Made by a program: the position numbers and the translations under genes. From Methylococcaceae bacterium (GTDB taxonomy: Bacteria; Pseudomonadota; Gammaproteobacteria; Methylococcales; Methylococcaceae), in contig CADDYU010000024.1 in assembly GCA_902810705.1 (NCBI GenBank), forward strand, positions 1 through 37,569: a DNA stretch of 37,569 nucleotides. The letters run 5' to 3'. Of the stretch, positions 34,775 to 37,569 are shown one piece after another. The stretch's first letter is position 1; each line of letters begins with the position of its first letter. The notes beneath the pieces were generated by a model. It searched no databases and had not been told where the DNA came from. It saw only the letters and a list, made by a program, of their open reading frames with translations.

Positions 34775-34834
34775 CCCGCCGGGGGACTTGTTTCCCCGAC
34801 GGGAATGCAGGTTCTCCGGCATTCTCGCAGGAGA
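34775..34834 (+). promoter_or_regulatory. Structured leader C with sequestered ribosome binding site
   Basis: A long imperfect hairpin spans 34775-34803 (CCCG with CGGG, CGGGG with CCCCG, one C-A mismatch). A second hairpin pairs TCTCC (34813-34817) with GGAGA (34830-34834), which is the ribosome binding site of the gene at 34841. The layout matches leader A: a stable G/C stem, then a stem hiding the site. Confidence 0.6.
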
Positions 34835-34840
34835 GCTTCC

Positions 34841-35359
34841 ATGCACGCGTTGCACTTTATTTTGATTCAATCGGACCGGGACTTGGAGCCGGACGAGGTC
34901 TTTACCGTGGCTGGCGATGCCATCGAATGCTTTCAGGACGAGGTTTTCGACTGGCACGCTGAAGGACCTGGCCGATGGACTGAGGAATATCCCGCCCCGA
35001 TTTCGTTCCGGAAATCCCCGGAGCGGTTTATGTCCGAGTTGGGGACTATCGTCGCTCGCATTAAGGCTGAGAGGCAGGGCGCGCTCGAATATCTGGCGCG
35101 ACAACTGGGACTCGAAGACGGCTGTACGTCTGAGGCGATCGGTCGTGCGCTCTTCGGCAACATCGAATCGCTGGGCGAGCACGCCCTCTGGGCCGCCATC
35201 CGCTATTTGAAGCTGATACGAGGGAACTACACCCCGGACAGCGGCTTCTACGATGCGATCCAAGGCTCCGCATCGATACTCGTTCCGGAACAAGTCGCCA
35301 ACGAGCCGCTTGGCGAAACGGAGGACCGGTATCTGGTCCCGATGGATCTGCATTTCTGA
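34841..35359 (+). CDS. Hypothetical element protein
   Basis: 172 aa from ATG 34841 (AGGAGAG upstream); an upstream extension to 34805 covers the leader and is excluded. It begins MHALHFILIQSDRDLEPDEV and carries an acidic, helix-rich body (VAGDAIECFQDEVFDWHAEG; ERFMSELGTIVARIKAERQG). No enzymatic motif is seen. It resembles in style the short backbone proteins of integrative elements that are found next to DNA-processing genes. Unrecognised; the gene itself is well supported by start site and context. Confidence 0.62.
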   Translation: MHALHFILIQSDRDLEPDEVFTVAGDAIECFQDEVFDWHAEGPGRWTEEYPAPISFRKSPERFMSELGTIVARIKAERQGALEYLARQLGLEDGCTSEAIGRALFGNIESLGEHALWAAIRYLKLIRGNYTPDSGFYDAIQGSASILVPEQVANEPLGETEDRYLVPMDLHF

Positions 35360-35366
35360 AACGACT

Positions 35367-35502
35367 CCCACCGGGGGGATGACAGTCCCCGCGTGGGGAT
35401 CCTTGTCTCCTCCGGGTGGATTGGACCCAATCCGCCTCGTCCACCGGGGCTTCCCGAAGCGCCCGATGGACGTTCCGGGAAGCCTCGATGGCGGGGCTTT
35501 TT
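35367..35502 (+). promoter_or_regulatory. Structured leader D, putative transcription attenuator before the TOPRIM gene
   Basis: Four stems can be read: CCCAC/GTGGG enclosing CGGGG/CCCCG (35367-35397); GGATTGG/CCAATCC (35418-35433); a perfect 9-bp stem GGCTTCCCG (35448-35456) with CGGGAAGCC (35476-35484); and a terminator stem 35481-35487 with 35492-35498. The 9-bp stem and the terminator share positions 35481-35484, so they cannot form together. This is the layout of an antiterminator and a terminator. The trigger (peptide, RNA or protein) is unknown. Confidence 0.6.
35481..35502 (+). terminator. Intrinsic terminator within leader D
   Basis: AGCCTCG (35481-35487) pairs with CGGGGCT (35492-35498), seven pairs with one G-T wobble, around loop ATGG, followed by five T residues (35498-35502). 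It stands only a few bases before the GGAGG ribosome binding site of the next gene, so it probably regulates that gene. Confidence 0.6.
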
Positions 35503-35516
35503 ACTGGAGGTGAGAC

Positions 35517-36584
35517 ATGAAAAAAATGAACACACTCGACTCAATACCCATCCGCCGGGCTGCCAAAGGCCGGTGGATTTCCATTCTTGGGGCTTTGTGC
35601 CCGGAACTGGAAACCCACCTGGCCAAGCCCGGCCGCCATGGCGCTTGCCCTGTCCACGGCGGACAGGATGGATTTCGCTTGTTCCGGGACGTGGATGTTT
35701 CGGGTGGTGGGATCTGCAATTCGTGCGGCGCCAGGCCGGACGGATTCGCATTGCTGATGTGGCTTAAGGGCTGGGATTTTCCGACGGCGCTGGCGGCCGT
35801 GGCTCAGAACCTGGACGGCGTGTCGATGACGGCGAACCTATCAACCAGGCCTCATCCTCCGAGCGCCGGCGTATATCGACCGATACTGTCCGATGATCGG
35901 ATCAGAAAACTGCTCCGGGATACCTGGAATGCTGCATCGCCCTGGAATGCACCGGAATCCTCCTTGTTGAGAGCCTATCTTCGCAATCGAGGCCTGACAC
36001 CGGAAGCCTTCAGGGGTCCGCTGCCGCTTCGCTTCCATCCGTGCCTATCCTATAGGGAGATTGGAAAATGCCTCGGGCAATGGCCGGCGATGCTGGCTTT
36101 GATGTCCGGCGCGGACGGCCGGCCGGCGACGCTCCATCGCACCTTTCTGACCCTGGACGGGCAGAAAGCGCCGGTGCCGTCGCCGAAAAAGCTCATGCCG
36201 CATGCATCCGATCGACCACTGGTCGGCGGCGCGGTGAGACTGGGCGGAACGAACCCGTGCGTGGGGATTGCCGAAGGCATCGAAACCGCGCTGGCGGTTC
36301 GGCAGGCTACCGGCATGACGGTTTGGGCGGCATTGAGCTGCACCTTTCTGGAAAGGTTTCGGCCGCCCTGCGGCACGGAGCACGTCGTGATCTGGAGCGA
36401 TCTCGACAAGAGTGGAGCCGGGCAGCGCGCTGCGGAGTCCCTGAAGTCCCGACTGGAATCGTCCGGCATCAAGGTGTTGGTCTTGCTGCCGCCCGAATCT
36501 GGCACGGATTGGCTGGACGTGCTGAACCGCTGGGGTATCAAGGGGTTTCCGATCCTCCGCGAACAATTGGCTCTGGCAGCCTGA
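35517..36584 (+). CDS. Zinc-finger/TOPRIM primase-like protein of the element
   Basis: 355 aa, ATG 35517 after GGAGG. The N-terminal domain has a CHC2-like zinc site: Cys44, His47 (CPVH), Cys67 and Cys70 (CNSC), as in P4-type and plasmid primases. The C-terminal TOPRIM domain shows VGIAEGIETALAV (Glu253, Glu256) and VIWSDLDKSGAG (Asp295, Asp297), the acidic residues that bind Mg. There is no helicase part, so it would act as a stand-alone primase or priming accessory during element replication or conjugative transfer. It follows an attenuator-like leader, which suggests that expression is held low until needed. The call rests on both motifs; primase activity is inferred from the family. Confidence 0.85.
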   Translation: MKKMNTLDSIPIRRAAKGRWISILGALCPELETHLAKPGRHGACPVHGGQDGFRLFRDVDVSGGGICNSCGARPDGFALLMWLKGWDFPTALAAVAQNLDGVSMTANLSTRPHPPSAGVYRPILSDDRIRKLLRDTWNAASPWNAPESSLLRAYLRNRGLTPEAFRGPLPLRFHPCLSYREIGKCLGQWPAMLALMSGADGRPATLHRTFLTLDGQKAPVPSPKKLMPHASDRPLVGGAVRLGGTNPCVGIAEGIETALAVRQATGMTVWAALSCTFLERFRPPCGTEHVVIWSDLDKSGAGQRAAESLKSRLESSGIKVLVLLPPESGTDWLDVLNRWGIKGFPILREQLALAA

Positions 36585-36598
36585 GCGGGAGTGTCATT

Positions 36599-36895
36599 AT
36601 GGGCATCATTGATATTCTCACGGTCGACACGACTCCTGGACAGTATCCGGACAATCCATTCTCGCCGCCGGCAGGCTGGGATGGCGATGGCGAAGCCTTC
36701 GTGCAGCTTTTGCGCGAACGCTTCCAGCGCGACCCCTGGCTGCGGCAATGGCTGGGCATCGTGGCATTCCGCAAACGGCGGGGTGGCAGTTACACCATCA
36801 TTGGTCCTTGGAAACAAGACATGGAGGCGATCATCGCCTCCGTCATCTCGCGACTGGCAGTATTAGAAACCATGGAGGAGGATGCCAATGGGTGA
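36599..36895 (+). CDS. Small hypothetical element protein
   Basis: 98 aa from ATG 36599 (GGGAG upstream), starting 14 nt after the TOPRIM stop, so probably in the same transcript. The frame is open far upstream but only because it lies over the TOPRIM gene. The product begins MGIIDILTVDTTPGQYPDNP and includes FVQLLRERFQRDPWLRQWL and GGSYTIIGPWKQDMEAIIAS. No known family is recognised. The compact charged sequence is in line with a small DNA-processing helper, but that is not shown. Confidence 0.62.
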   Translation: MGIIDILTVDTTPGQYPDNPFSPPAGWDGDGEAFVQLLRERFQRDPWLRQWLGIVAFRKRRGGSYTIIGPWKQDMEAIIASVISRLAVLETMEEDANG

Positions 36896-36935
36896 CACGA
36901 TATTGGAGCGCCACTTCTGCATGCCTCCCATGTAG
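36888..36935 (+). CDS. 15-codon ORF with strong ribosome binding site, possible truncated gene
   Basis: ATG 36888 follows GGAGGAGG at good spacing and overlaps the end of the previous gene, as expected for a coupled downstream gene, yet the frame closes at TAG after 15 codons (MGDTILERHFCMPPM). It may be the 5' stump of a gene lost by deletion, or a leader peptide. Confidence 0.3.
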   Translation: MGDTILERHFCMPPM

Positions 36936-37228
36936 GTCCCTCCACTGAATCTTTGAAACATCAACCAGTTTCATTGGGGGTGGCGGAAAGCATCTCGATG
37001 TCCGTATTGCTTGGTTTTCGCGATCAAAGATCACAAATGCAAGGTGTGCGGAAACAGAACGCAGGAGAACTGAAGACGAGAAAGCCCGGTGATCTCGCGA
37101 TCCTCGGGCTTTTTTCGTAAGCGCCAAATAGTTTCCTTTACAGATAATCTTTTCCACGCTCGACCGCCGATTTCTTGGTTAGGATACCTGCATGGATCAA
37201 ATTGCATAGCCGATTGCGGAGATTCGAC
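36936..37228. other. Intergenic region with terminator, no gene seen
   Basis: The segment holds a strong intrinsic terminator at 37081-37115 and, after it, the presumed promoter region of the HTH gene. No supported coding sequence was found. Confidence 0.5.
37081..37115 (+). terminator. Strong intrinsic terminator
   Basis: Positions 37081-37094 pair with 37099-37112 around loop TCGC: 14 positions with one G-T wobble and one mismatch, including AAAGCCCG with CGGGCTTT. A run of T residues follows (37110-37115). It ends the plus-strand transcript carrying the TOPRIM gene. Confidence 0.85.
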
Positions 37229-37549
37229 ATGCATGACACTCTTAACACTGAAGAGGCAGCAAAAGTCCTCAAGTGCTCAAAGCAGTTTGTCTGTGAACTT
37301 GCTCGACGTGGAGAAATACCCGCCGTACAATTGGCGGGGCAATGGCTTTTTGTTAAGGCACAATTGTTGGAATGGCTTTCCGCAAAGGCGTTCGACGAAC
37401 AGGCACGGAGGCGTGAGCAGTCATATCATGTTGCCAATAGCAGCGGCAATGAGCCAGTGCAAAAGCGAGAAAGAGGACGCCCGAGAAACGCGAAGATCAC
37501 CGAAATCTCGTCCCTTACTGCGTTGGGTGGAGAGAGAAGTGTGGCTTAA
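37229..37549 (+). CDS. Excisionase/MerR-like helix-turn-helix protein
   Basis: 106 aa from ATG 37229, with CGGAG upstream; a TTG at 37175 is in frame but less likely. Residues 4-50 form the HTH_17/excisionase-type winged helix: LNTEEAAKVLKCSKQFVCEL, then RRGEIPAVQLAGQWLFVKAQLLEWL. The tail is basic and has an RERGRPRNAK stretch like an AT-hook. Such proteins act as recombination directionality factors or small regulators on mobile elements. It stands alone after a strong terminator, so it has its own promoter. Whether it is an excisionase or a repressor cannot be told without the integrase, which is not in the window. Confidence 0.75.
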   Translation: MHDTLNTEEAAKVLKCSKQFVCELARRGEIPAVQLAGQWLFVKAQLLEWLSAKAFDEQARRREQSYHVANSSGNEPVQKRERGRPRNAKITEISSLTALGGERSVA

Positions 37550-37569
37550 TGCGTGGCAATATATAGCAG

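Noticed and set aside
1-37569. CRISPR array, rRNA or tRNA genes, complete insertion sequences
   Set aside because: No regularly spaced repeats, no tRNA-like cloverleaf and no intact transposase with terminal inverted repeats were seen.

Overview
The window looks like part of a conjugative mobile element (an ICE or plasmid) of a proteobacterium, most likely a gammaproteobacterium. The basis is F-type type IV secretion genes (traH, traF) at the left end, an H-NS-like protein, and an element-type TOPRIM/zinc-finger primase-like gene with small orphan genes at the right end. No rRNA or tRNA gene and no complete insertion sequence was seen. Taxonomic placement is an inference.

Between the two backbone ends lies about 31 kb of defence cargo. 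Positions 2366-27288 hold what appears to be an entire dpd (7-deazapurine in DNA) modification/restriction system in two convergent arms. The plus-strand arm makes and inserts the modified base: a dpdC-like gene, dpdB1, dpdA (TGT-like DNA transglycosylase), a second dpdB, an H-NS-like gene, queC, and a three-domain queD-like gene. The minus-strand arm runs dpdE-dpdF-dpdG-dpdH-dpdI-dpdJ-dpdK-dpdD as one tightly packed operon of helicases, an ATPase, a phospholipase D-like protein and accessory proteins, which in the Salmonella system are linked to restriction. A broken NERD-domain gene lies just upstream of dpdE. QueC and QueD would supply preQ0. No folE or queE is in the window, so those steps must come from elsewhere. 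DpdA/DpdB would place preQ0 in DNA, DpdC would convert it to the amide, and the D-K proteins would attack unmodified DNA.

Positions 28077-32466 hold a second defence module: a short type II CBASS (CD-NTase, E2-like protein, patatin phospholipase) on the plus strand. Divergent from it is a two-gene unit encoding an XRE-HTH/ImmA-IrrE metallopeptidase fusion and a PIN-domain protein. The shared 58-bp intergenic region carries an inverted repeat suited to an operator, and the HTH-peptidase fusion resembles the CapH/CapP regulator pair of other CBASS loci joined in one chain.

Positions 32467-33440 are decayed sequence with a frameshifted WGR-domain remnant and an unidentified broken coding stretch. 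From 33441 the element backbone resumes: short orphan genes, several preceded by G/C-rich structured leaders that can pair with the ribosome binding site; a TOPRIM protein behind what looks like a transcription attenuator; a small orphan gene; a strong intrinsic terminator; and an excisionase/MerR-like HTH protein.
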